Notes under the pieces: generated by a model
The model's database searches: none
Seen by the model: only the letters and a program-made list of their open reading frames with translations
Told to the model about the DNA's origin: nothing
Part shown: one piece after another, positions 17,338 through 24,613 of the stretch
Numbering within the stretch: the stretch's first letter is position 1
Layout of the letters: every line of letters begins with the position of its first letter
From: Candidatus Undinarchaeales archaeon
GTDB lineage: Archaea > SpSt-1190 > JASMDC01
NCBI GenBank assembly: GCA_030753015.1
Contig: JASMDC010000012.1
Location: 28,734-92,733, forward strand
Direction: 5' to 3'
DNA length: 64,000 nucleotides
Made by a program: the position numbers and the translations under genes

Positions 17338-17850
17338 ATGTTATCGGAAAGGATGCAAGAGGCCTTGAACAAGCAGGTCAACGCGGAGCTCTACTCCTCG
17401 TACCTTTACCTCTCCATGGCGGCCTACTTCTCCGCCAAGAACCTGCCAGGATTCGCCAGCTGGATGACCTGTCAGGTACAGGAGGAGATCGTGCATGCTA
17501 TGAAGATACATCAGCATGTGCTCGGGCGTGGTGGGGGAGCGACCCTTCTACCTATCGAGGGCCCACCCCTCGACTGGGAGTCACCTCGGGCCGTGTTCGA
17601 GGCTACCTATGCCCACGAGCAGAAGGTCACGGGGCTCATCAACGGCCTCGTCGACCTTGCACAGGAGGAAAAGGATCATGCAACAGTGAACTTCCTCCAG
17701 TGGTTCGTCGCGGAGCAGGTAGAGGAGGAGGAATCCGCTAGTGGGGCGCTCGAGAAGGTAAAGCTCGCAGGGGACGGCGCAGGTCTGTTCATGCTTGATC
17801 AGGAGCTCGCTCAGCGGATCTTTACAATCCCCCCCGTCCCTAGTGAATGA
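17338..17850 (+). CDS. ftn: ferritin
   Basis: 170 aa from [20 protein letters not shown], chosen over an earlier ATG because GGAGTGATC sits directly upstream. The ferroxidase ligands are visible in [29 protein letters not shown] and [10 protein letters not shown], as in prokaryotic FtnA, with [13 protein letters not shown] in helix D. It stores iron as ferric mineral and limits Fenton chemistry, which suits the PerR operon. Confidence 0.95.
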   Translation: MLSERMQEALNKQVNAELYSSYLYLSMAAYFSAKNLPGFASWMTCQVQEEIVHAMKIHQHVLGRGGGATLLPIEGPPLDWESPRAVFEATYAHEQKVTGLINGLVDLAQEEKDHATVNFLQWFVAEQVEEEESASGALEKVKLAGDGAGLFMLDQELAQRIFTIPPVPSE

Positions 17851-18305
17851 ATATGATGGAGGAACTGACTATGGCTAACGATGTTGAGATTTGGGATCAC
17901 ATGACAAAGGACCATGCACGGATCATAGGATTCCTTGAGGGGCTGCGCGTGAGCTTCGGCAAGGAGCCCTCGGTGATCAGACAGGCTTTCGAGCGGTTCC
18001 GTTGGACACTGGAGAAGCACTTCTTCACAGAGGAACGTGCCATCTTCACCTTCCTCAAGCAGGAGGATGAGACCGGTGGGATGATCAATGACATCCTCCG
18101 CGAGCACAGTGAGATCCTGGGGATGCTGGATGCGCTCGGTAAGGACATAGATGACGAGCGACACATCGACATCACGGGATTGAGCGACCTGCTGGTCCGA
18201 CATAGCCAGTTCGAGGAGAAGGTGCTCTATCCCCGACTTGATCGGGAGCTGTCCGCCGAGCATAAGCGGTTCATCCTTGGGCGCATAACCTCGATCGTGG
18301 AGTAA
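17847..18305 (+). CDS. hemerythrin-like HHE-domain protein
   Basis: 152 aa, ATG overlapping the ferritin stop (a second ATG at 17871 also fits). It has a four-helix HHE fold with metal ligands in [34 protein letters not shown] and [16 protein letters not shown]. Hemerythrin-like proteins bind O2 or NO at a diiron site or sense oxygen/iron. The exact role is not clear, but operon membership links it to oxygen defence. Confidence 0.88.
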   Translation: MNMMEELTMANDVEIWDHMTKDHARIIGFLEGLRVSFGKEPSVIRQAFERFRWTLEKHFFTEERAIFTFLKQEDETGGMINDILREHSEILGMLDALGKDIDDERHIDITGLSDLLVRHSQFEEKVLYPRLDRELSAEHKRFILGRITSIVE

Positions 18306-18329
18306 GGTTCTTCTGTGGAGGGTCCTACC

Positions 18330-18641
18330 ATGTCGAGTTCTGATGTGAACAAGGGGGATGAAGCAGCAAGTGGCCCAACGGTAGTGCTATCGGACGATGC
18401 TCCGAGCTGCACTTCCCCGAGCTGTCCCCTCTGTCGGTGGGAAACCTTGGCCTTCATCATCCTTGGTTTCTCCCTCGTGATGACCGGCCGGCGGGACTTT
18501 ATGCTCTCAGGCTATCTCATCATATTGGTTGCTTACTCCCTGGCATTCCTCGGCATTCCCCTTCCCGATCCATTCAGGATACAGTCGCGGACCGCTCCCG
18601 CGGCGGGATCGATCGGAGAGGGACCGGAGGCGGATGAATGA
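18330..18641 (+). CDS. small two-helix membrane protein with CPLC motif
   Basis: 103 aa; ATG preceded by GGAGGGTC. After a polar N-terminus there is SCTSPSCPLCRWE, three cysteines next to the membrane, then two hydrophobic segments (LAFIILGFSLVMTG and GYLIILVAYSLAFLG). No family is recognised. The stop overlaps the oxidoreductase alpha gene (ATGA), so it is translationally coupled to it and could attach the enzyme to the membrane; this is inference. Confidence 0.65.
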   Translation: MSSSDVNKGDEAASGPTVVLSDDAPSCTSPSCPLCRWETLAFIILGFSLVMTGRRDFMLSGYLIILVAYSLAFLGIPLPDPFRIQSRTAPAAGSIGEGPEADE

Positions 18642-20293
18642 CCAAGGACGTGTTCACGTTCCTCGTCGGCGGTAAGGCCGGTGAGGGCACGAAGAAGGCA
18701 GGGCTCACGGCAGGTCGCCTGTTCACAGGACGAGGGCTCCATGTGTTCTTGATGGACGATTACATGAGCCTCATCAGAGGAGGCCATAACTTCTCTGTCA
18801 TCAGCACGACCTCCAGCCCTATCTCCAGCCATTACATGGCCGCCGATCTCGTAGTAGCGCTCGACCAACGAAGTTACGACAACCATAGAGGACATCTGGC
18901 AAAGGACGGTGTGATGGTCTATAACGCCGATGTTGTCAAGGACGCGGAGGGGATCGGACTCCCGCTCACATCCCTGGCCAAGACCTTCCCCAACCCATCC
19001 TTGCGTATCGGTGTGGGTACCATCGCCGTGCTGGCAGCGGCAATCGGGATTACCGGCGACGGGCTGGAGGCATTGGTCAGGGCCGAGTATCCCCGGGATA
19101 TTGAGAACAACATAGCCTATGCTCGGGCCGTGCACGACGCGGTCCCTCAAGAGCTTCATGGCAGGTTCACACTTCCAGAAGGTGACGAGGCGCGGGCCTT
19201 TCTGACCGGGAACGAGGCCATAGCCCTGGGCGCGGTCGCTGGCGGGCTGGACCTTTATGTGGCCTATCCAATGACCCCTGCATCCTCCATCCTCCACTAC
19301 CTAGCGGCTCATGAGGAGGAACTGGGGATCACGACGATGCACGCCGAGAGCGAGCTTGCCGTCATCAACCTGGCCGTTGGTGCTGCCTCTGTAGGGGCCC
19401 GGACGATGGTAGGGACCAGCGGGGGAGGTTTCGCCCTCATGGAGGAGGGGCTCTCTTTGGCAGGGATGGCAGAGGTCCCCATGCTGACGGTACTCTCACA
19501 ACGACCGGGGCCCGCAACGGGCGTCCCCACCTATACATTACAGGGCGACCTCCTCTTCGCCCTCCACTATGGGCATGGTGAGTTCCCCCGCATTGTCGCT
19601 TCCCCGGCGACCGTGGGCGAAGCGTTCTCGGTTACAGCCGAGCTCCTCGACCTCTCGTGGCGGTTCCAGACGCCTGCAGTGCTGCTCACCGAAAAACACC
19701 TATCAGAGTCACGTATGACCACTGAGCTTGCCCTCGACGCAGCCCCCGAGGCCACAGGCATTATGCACGCCGAGGGGGAGTACGCGCGTTACCGGCTCAC
19801 TGAGGACGGCATCTCGCCATTGCTATTCCCCCCGACGACAGAGCTCGTCAAGTGGTCGAGCTACGAGCATGATGAACGGGGCGTCACCACTGAGGCCCCC
19901 AATGCTATCATGTCGATGCAGGAGAAACGCGTACGCAAGAACAAGGCCCTGGTCGCTCATATGCAGCGCATGCGGACTGTCAACGTGTACGGTGACAAGG
20001 GACCTATCATCCTCACCTATGGGTCCACCACCATGAGCGTCCTTGAAGCGCTCAGAGCGGGCGGGCTCGAGGCGATTGTGGTACAGCCCCTGTACCTCGA
20101 ACCGTTCCCATGGTGGGAGCTCAAACGGTTCGCCGATGAACGTATCGTGGTCGTGGAGCAGAGCGCAACAGGCCAGTTCGCGCGCCTCGTCAGTGAGCGC
20201 GGTGGGCTGGTCCCGCGGGCCGTCGTCACCCTCTTCGATGGAAGGCCCTTCGATCCACACGAGCTCGCTGATGAGCTGAGGGGGTGCTTGTGA
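18638..20293 (+). CDS. korA: 2-oxoacid:acceptor oxidoreductase, fused gamma-alpha subunit
   Basis: 551 aa. Residues 1-185 form the gamma domain (FLVGGKAGEGTKKAGLTAGR, RGGHNFSVIST). Residues ~190-551 form the alpha (pyrimidine-binding) domain with GNEAIALGAVAGGL, YPMTPASSILHYL, HAESELAVINLAVGAA and GTSGGGFALMEEG. This fusion occurs in many 2-oxoacid:ferredoxin oxidoreductases. The beta subunit follows at once. Whether the substrate is 2-oxoglutarate or another oxoacid cannot be told from sequence. Its place in the oxidative-stress operon may reflect PerR control of an oxygen-sensitive Fe-S enzyme or supply of reduced ferredoxin. Confidence 0.92.
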   Translation: MTKDVFTFLVGGKAGEGTKKAGLTAGRLFTGRGLHVFLMDDYMSLIRGGHNFSVISTTSSPISSHYMAADLVVALDQRSYDNHRGHLAKDGVMVYNADVVKDAEGIGLPLTSLAKTFPNPSLRIGVGTIAVLAAAIGITGDGLEALVRAEYPRDIENNIAYARAVHDAVPQELHGRFTLPEGDEARAFLTGNEAIALGAVAGGLDLYVAYPMTPASSILHYLAAHEEELGITTMHAESELAVINLAVGAASVGARTMVGTSGGGFALMEEGLSLAGMAEVPMLTVLSQRPGPATGVPTYTLQGDLLFALHYGHGEFPRIVASPATVGEAFSVTAELLDLSWRFQTPAVLLTEKHLSESRMTTELALDAAPEATGIMHAEGEYARYRLTEDGISPLLFPPTTELVKWSSYEHDERGVTTEAPNAIMSMQEKRVRKNKALVAHMQRMRTVNVYGDKGPIILTYGSTTMSVLEALRAGGLEAIVVQPLYLEPFPWWELKRFADERIVVVEQSATGQFARLVSERGGLVPRAVVTLFDGRPFDPHELADELRGCL

Positions 20294-21141
20294 TGGATGA
20301 TCTCGGTACTGGGGCGGAGAACACATGGTGCCCCGGATGTGCCAATTTCGGCATCCTCAACGCTACCAAGAAGGCCGTCAAGAAGCTCGAAGAGCGCGGG
20401 GTTGGACGTGACCGACTCCTCATGTCCGCAGGCATCGGCTGCCACGCCAAGATGTTCGACTACTTGGCGCTCTCGGGCCTCTATTCCCTCCATGGTCGCT
20501 CCATCGCCACCGCGCAGGGCATGAAGCTGGCGAATCCCGACCTGAAGGTCATCACGTTCGTCGGGGACGGCGACTCCCTCGGAGAGGGGCTGGCCCACCT
20601 GATGTTCGCCGCGAAGAGGAACGCGGACATCACCGTCATCCTGCATGACAATGGTGTGTACGCATTGACCACCGGGCAGTTCAGTCCCTTGGCATGCAAG
20701 GGCTTCAAAGGGCCCTCAACCCCACGCGGGAGCATCGAGGAGCCCTTCAATCCACTGACCCTCATGTTGGAGGCCGGTGCCACCTTCGTGGCCCGGGGAT
20801 TCCCTGGGCGACAGGACCATCTGGTCGACCTCATGGTGGCGGCAGTGGAGCACGAGGGCTTCGCGGTCATCGATGTGCTCCAGTCGAGCATCACTTTCCA
20901 TGACACCTTCAAGGAGCACAACGGCCTCGTCGATGAGCTCGACCATATCCCTGATACGATCGATGATGCCCGGGTGCTCGCGGTCCGACGAGACCGACTT
21001 CCCATAGGGATCATCTACAAGGTTCAGCGGCCTGTGTACCACACGGAATTGTATGGCGATGCGAATCCCGTGGCACGGCGAAAGCCAAGGGGAGAACGTC
21101 TTGCGGCGATCAGGACGCTGATCACCCCACGAAAGAAATAA
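20293..21141 (+). CDS. korB: 2-oxoacid:acceptor oxidoreductase, beta (TPP-binding) subunit
   Basis: 282 aa; the ATG overlaps the alpha stop by one base (TGATG). Visible are the cluster cysteines in WCPGCANFG and GIGCHAK, and the TPP/Mg motif [20 protein letters not shown] with [18 protein letters not shown]. The length is typical for the beta subunit. No separate ferredoxin-like delta subunit is in the window, so electrons presumably go to a free ferredoxin or to the nearby rubredoxin. Confidence 0.92.
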   Translation: MDDLGTGAENTWCPGCANFGILNATKKAVKKLEERGVGRDRLLMSAGIGCHAKMFDYLALSGLYSLHGRSIATAQGMKLANPDLKVITFVGDGDSLGEGLAHLMFAAKRNADITVILHDNGVYALTTGQFSPLACKGFKGPSTPRGSIEEPFNPLTLMLEAGATFVARGFPGRQDHLVDLMVAAVEHEGFAVIDVLQSSITFHDTFKEHNGLVDELDHIPDTIDDARVLAVRRDRLPIGIIYKVQRPVYHTELYGDANPVARRKPRGERLAAIRTLITPRKK

Positions 21142-21166
21142 AGAACTCAAAGGAGATGAAAGGGCA

Positions 21167-21325
21167 ATGCAGAAGTTCCAATGTACAGTGTGCAACTATG
21201 TCTACGACCCCGAGCAGGGCGATCTGGAGAACGACGTGGAACCGGGAACGGTCTTCGAGGACCTTCCCAACGACTGGGTTTGCCCCGTGTGCGGTGTGGA
21301 TAAGGACCAGTTCGAGCCGGTATAG
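21167..21325 (+). CDS. rub: rubredoxin
   Basis: 52 aa, a short ORF read directly. The two knuckles are [10 protein letters not shown] (Cys 6 and 9) and [12 protein letters not shown] (Cys 39 and 42), with the usual DLPNDWVCP between them. AAAGGAGATG lies about 11 nt upstream. It carries one electron at a time to rubrerythrin, desulfoferrodoxin and FprA, all encoded in this island. Confidence 0.96.
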   Translation: MQKFQCTVCNYVYDPEQGDLENDVEPGTVFEDLPNDWVCPVCGVDKDQFEPV

Positions 21326-21348
21326 GCTACGATCGAAGGTGCGTTTCC

Positions 21349-21594
21349 ATGACCCACGATGAAATAACTCCTGCCAAGGAGCTGGATTGTGTGGGCCTCT
21401 ACTGCCCCATACCAATCGCCCAGACCAAGGAGGCCATAGAGACCGTCAAGGTGGGCGAGGTGCTGATGGTGGAGGCCGACGATCCCGCCGCCGAGGAGGA
21501 CATCAAGGCCTGGGCGAAGCATACCGGGCACGAGCTGATGAAAATCGAGCGTGCAGGTTCGATCATGACCTTCTACATCAAGCGTACGAAGTGA
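21349..21594 (+). CDS. tusA: TusA/SirA-like sulfurtransferase
   Basis: 81 aa. The family signature is LDCVGLYCPIPIAQTKEAI, with the active Cys in the CPxP motif, followed by GEVLMVEADDPAAEEDIKAW. TusA proteins carry persulfide sulfur to Fe-S, tRNA or cofactor pathways. It is the last gene of the PerR-led operon and with the DsrE-like protein brackets the IscS/IscU genes, suggesting a sulfur relay. Confidence 0.93.
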   Translation: MTHDEITPAKELDCVGLYCPIPIAQTKEAIETVKVGEVLMVEADDPAAEEDIKAWAKHTGHELMKIERAGSIMTFYIKRTK

Positions 21595-21649
21595 TCAGAG
21601 GACACTGCTCACGCTAGGACCGTAGGATGCGCCGGGAGGGGTGTCTTGC

Positions 21650-22120
21650 CTACTCCCCGTCCCATGTCATAACGCGCTCGTAGTGGTTGTAGTACCCGTT
21701 GTGGGTATCCTCGATCTCTATGAGCTCTGCCTTGACCTTGTGCTCCTTGATGACGCCCCTTGTGGCGAAGAACGCCTTTGTGGACTCGATGGGGTGGAGG
21801 ATGGAGCCGAAGTGCGTCTTGTCCGGAGTACCGTAACCCATGTCCTTGATGGCCACGATGCACTCCTCCAGAGCGTCCTTGTCTCCGCTGAACTGAACGC
21901 GAGCACCCTCGGTGAAGGTACGGAGGTTGTAGACGCCGCCGTGGTCGCCATAGTGCTCCAGTGATGCGTTCCACTCGGGGTGGTCCGAGAAGAGCCCCGC
22001 AACGTCGGCCTCGAAGGTGTCCTCGGGCCGCTTGTCGTACACGGTGTTGTAGTCGTACAGACCGACCATGGTGTACCCGCGGTCATGCTCCCTCTCGATG
22101 TAGTCGAACTCGATATCCAT
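21650..22120 (-). CDS. unknown small acidic/aromatic protein
   Basis: 156 aa from MDIEFDYIEREHDRGYTMVG. A longer frame to 22222 is rejected: a TATA-like TATTTATACTCC (about 22150-22160 on the complement) sits 30-40 nt upstream of this ATG. It is rich in Tyr, His and Asp/Glu with one Cys (LEECIVAIKDMGYGT) and no membrane segment. No family is recognised. It converges on the PerR operon. Confidence 0.7.
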   Translation of the reverse strand: MDIEFDYIEREHDRGYTMVGLYDYNTVYDKRPEDTFEADVAGLFSDHPEWNASLEHYGDHGGVYNLRTFTEGARVQFSGDKDALEECIVAIKDMGYGTPDKTHFGSILHPIESTKAFFATRGVIKEHKVKAELIEIEDTHNGYYNHYERVMTWDGE

Positions 22121-22322
22121 GATTATTACCGAGCGGGCTTGCCTGTTACGGAGTATAAATAGGTTTCGTATATATTTTCTAGAGACGGCCAATATCCCGG
22201 GTGACAGGGCGCGGACCTCCATGGATGGATTTTTCGTGCTAAGATCATTGAATCATCCGAAGAATCCTTGGTGAGCGGCATGATTAGGTTTATAATTCTT
22301 GTACAAGGGATGACTGACAGAG

Positions 22323-22565
22323 GTGGGATCCATCGACGAGTACGAGCTCCTCAAGCGGATGCATAACTACGGAGTGGTCAGCAGGCACAATGCCAAGACG
22401 GTGCAGGAGCTCGTCGGCATGATGAACATCGACGAGGGGGAGATCAAGGGACACCTCGAACGCCTTATCGAATTCAGCTATGTCCATACAATCACCTCTG
22501 ATGACGTGGCCCGGTATTACGTGACGGGTCCGGGCATCATCACGGTGTGTTCATTCTTTACCTGA
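22323..22565 (+). CDS. small winged-helix-like protein
   Basis: 80 aa from GTG. The sequence SIDEYELLKRMHNYGVVS, KTVQELVGMMNIDEGEIKGH and LIEFSYVHTI looks like a helix-turn-helix with a short wing. A TATA-like GTTTATAATTC (about 22281-22291) lies about 32 nt upstream. It is 13 nt before the glycosyltransferase genes and probably in their transcript. The DNA-binding role is a guess from shape only. Confidence 0.55.
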   Translation: MGSIDEYELLKRMHNYGVVSRHNAKTVQELVGMMNIDEGEIKGHLERLIEFSYVHTITSDDVARYYVTGPGIITVCSFFT

Positions 22566-22578
22566 GGGCGGAGAGACC

Positions 22579-23214
22579 ATGCAGACGAACATCGAACGTG
22601 CGCTCGTGCTCACCTGGGAGTACCCTCCCCGAGTCGTCGGTTCCATCGCCCCACATTGCGAATCGCTGGCCCGGGGCCTGGCCAGGAAGAAGGTGGCCGT
22701 TGACGTGGTGACCTTCGATCACTGGGCAGAGGGTATCACCAAGGGAACGGGTAAGGACCGGGGTATCACAGTCCATCGCGCAGCCAATCCCATCTCACCA
22801 TGTACAAGTACGCTCACATGGGCGCTCACCGCGGGCGTCGAGCTCGAACGGCTCGCAGCCGACGTGATCCACGCCGCCAAAGGCAAGGCGGACGTGATCC
22901 ACGCACATGACTGGGCGGCCATCCCCGCTGCCGTGGCTCTACGCCACGAGTTCGAGATTCCGATGGTGCTCACGCTTCATTCCACAGAGACTCACCGCAG
23001 CGGGAAGGTGTTCACCCCCTACCTCGACGCGATCCGTAAGATCGAGTGGCAGGGGACCTTCGAGGCCGAGGCGGTCATCGTCGACACCGAGCAGATGCGC
23101 GAGGACGTGGTCGAGGAGTACCAGATACCCGAGCGGAAAGTGCACGTCGTCGAACCGGGGAAGCGCGGTTGGATCAATGCCCTACTGAAGCAGTACCGGG
23201 AGGCCATGCCATGA
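22579..23214 (+). CDS. half-length GT4/GT5-like glycosyltransferase (N-terminal domain only)
   Basis: 211 aa. It matches the N-terminal Rossmann half of the next gene's product: LTWEYPPRVVGSIAPHCESL against LCWEYPPRSVGGLAAHVHDL, and VIHAHDWAAIPAAVAL against IIHAHDWLSGPAAIAL. The nucleotide-sugar-binding C-terminal half and its ExxxxxxxE motif are absent; the reading frame ends cleanly and overlaps the next ATG (ATGA). It is probably a non-catalytic partner or acceptor-binding subunit, not a decayed gene. Confidence 0.8.
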   Translation: MQTNIERALVLTWEYPPRVVGSIAPHCESLARGLARKKVAVDVVTFDHWAEGITKGTGKDRGITVHRAANPISPCTSTLTWALTAGVELERLAADVIHAAKGKADVIHAHDWAAIPAAVALRHEFEIPMVLTLHSTETHRSGKVFTPYLDAIRKIEWQGTFEAEAVIVDTEQMREDVVEEYQIPERKVHVVEPGKRGWINALLKQYREAMP

Positions 23215-24491
23215 GCCCCGCGAAGAAGGCCGCGCCCAAGCAGCGGAAGACGGCGAAGAAGCGGGACCGGCCTCTTACCGTGCTCCATCTCTGCTGGGAG
23301 TACCCTCCCCGGAGCGTTGGCGGGCTCGCTGCCCACGTGCACGACCTTTCGCGCGCGCTGGTGAAGAAGGATATCGAGGTCCACGTGGTGACCTGCGGAT
23401 TCCCCGGGACCAAGGACTACGAGCACTACGAGAACGTCCATGTCCACAGGTTCGATGCTTACACCATCCCGTCCGAGGACTTCCTCGGATGGGCGCTACA
23501 GATGAACCTATACAAGCGCATGAAGGCCGCTGACGTCATCCAGAACCTCGACGGTGAAGTGGACATCATCCACGCACATGACTGGCTCTCCGGACCGGCG
23601 GCCATCGCGCTGAAGAACGCCTTCCGCATCCCGCTCGTCTCGACTATCCACGCCACCGAACATGGCCGGCGGCAGGGCATCCACGATCCCTTCCAGCAGA
23701 TGATCCATGATATCGAAGGCTGGCTCTCCTATAACTCCTGGCGCGTCATCGTATGCTCGAAGTACATGGAGACCGAGGTGTCAAACGTCTTCGGTCAGCC
23801 ACGTGATAAGCTTGACATAATCCCCAACGGCGTGGACTACAAGAAGTTCGATCTTGAGTTCGACGCCAACGCGATCAAGTCCCAGTTCGCCATGCCCCAT
23901 GAGCGTATCGTGCTCTATGTAGGACGCATGGTGCACGAGAAGGGCCTTGGCGTGCTCGTCGGGTCAATCCCCCGTGTCCTTGAATCCTGCCCGGATGCGA
24001 AATTCGTGCTGGTGGGCAGCGGTTACATGAAGAGCAAGGTCAAACAGCTCGCCTGGGACATCGGTGTGGGCGATAAGACCCTCATCCCCGGGTATCTGGA
24101 CGAGGAGGTCCTTCTGGGCCTGTACAACGTAGCTGACGTGGCGGTGTTCCCGTCACTGTACGAACCATTCGGCATCGTGGCCCTGGAGGGGATGGCGGCC
24201 CGGACCCCTACCGTGGTCACCGACACTGGCGGGCTCGGAGAGATAGTCGATCATGACGAGACGGGTGTGAAGGTCTGGGTTAACAACTCGGAGTCTCTGG
24301 CCTGGGGCATCTCTCACGTGCTCAAAGATCCAGCACTCTCCAAGAAGCTTGGCAAGCAAGGGCGTCACAAGGTGGAGAAGGTCTACAACTGGGAGGTCAT
24401 CGCCGACCAGACCATCGACGTGTACCGCCGGGTGTTGGCGGAATACAAGAAGGGTGACTGGCAGCCCGGGTTCAAACCGGGCATACGGTGA
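23211..24491 (+). CDS. GT4-family glycosyltransferase (starch-synthase-like)
   Basis: 426 aa from the ATG overlapping the half-length paralogue. After a Lys-rich N-terminus (KKAAPKQRKTAKKRDR) there is the acceptor domain (LCWEYPPRSVGGLAAHVHDL, IIHAHDWLSGPAAIAL). The C-terminal GT-B domain has IIPNGVDYKKFD, VLYVGRMVHEKGLG and the donor motif SLYEPFGIVALEGMA. The first conserved block resembles glycogen/starch synthases as well as GT4 enzymes. It could make a storage or surface glycan; the substrate is unknown. Confidence 0.9.
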   Translation: MSPAKKAAPKQRKTAKKRDRPLTVLHLCWEYPPRSVGGLAAHVHDLSRALVKKDIEVHVVTCGFPGTKDYEHYENVHVHRFDAYTIPSEDFLGWALQMNLYKRMKAADVIQNLDGEVDIIHAHDWLSGPAAIALKNAFRIPLVSTIHATEHGRRQGIHDPFQQMIHDIEGWLSYNSWRVIVCSKYMETEVSNVFGQPRDKLDIIPNGVDYKKFDLEFDANAIKSQFAMPHERIVLYVGRMVHEKGLGVLVGSIPRVLESCPDAKFVLVGSGYMKSKVKQLAWDIGVGDKTLIPGYLDEEVLLGLYNVADVAVFPSLYEPFGIVALEGMAARTPTVVTDTGGLGEIVDHDETGVKVWVNNSESLAWGISHVLKDPALSKKLGKQGRHKVEKVYNWEVIADQTIDVYRRVLAEYKKGDWQPGFKPGIR

Positions 24492-24573
24492 AGGCTCTCA
24501 CTCGAGCCTAACTCATATCCGTGTCCAGTAGTAATGACACTGACAGCCTATGAGCTGCATAATGGAAAGAAGT

Positions 24574-24595
24574 GGGGGCGTCCGAAGACGCCCCC
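24574..24595 (-). terminator. strong hairpin with UUCG loop after the giant surface-protein gene
   Basis: GGGGGCGTC pairs perfectly with GACGCCCCC. On the minus strand the loop is TTCG closed by C-G, the exceptionally stable C(UUCG)G tetraloop, followed by ACTTCTTTCC. It lies 19 nt past the stop of the leftward giant gene and also 82 nt past the rightward glycosyltransferase gene, so it may serve both. Confidence 0.65.
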
Positions 24596-24613
24596 GATAT
24601 TCTCTCAACTACC

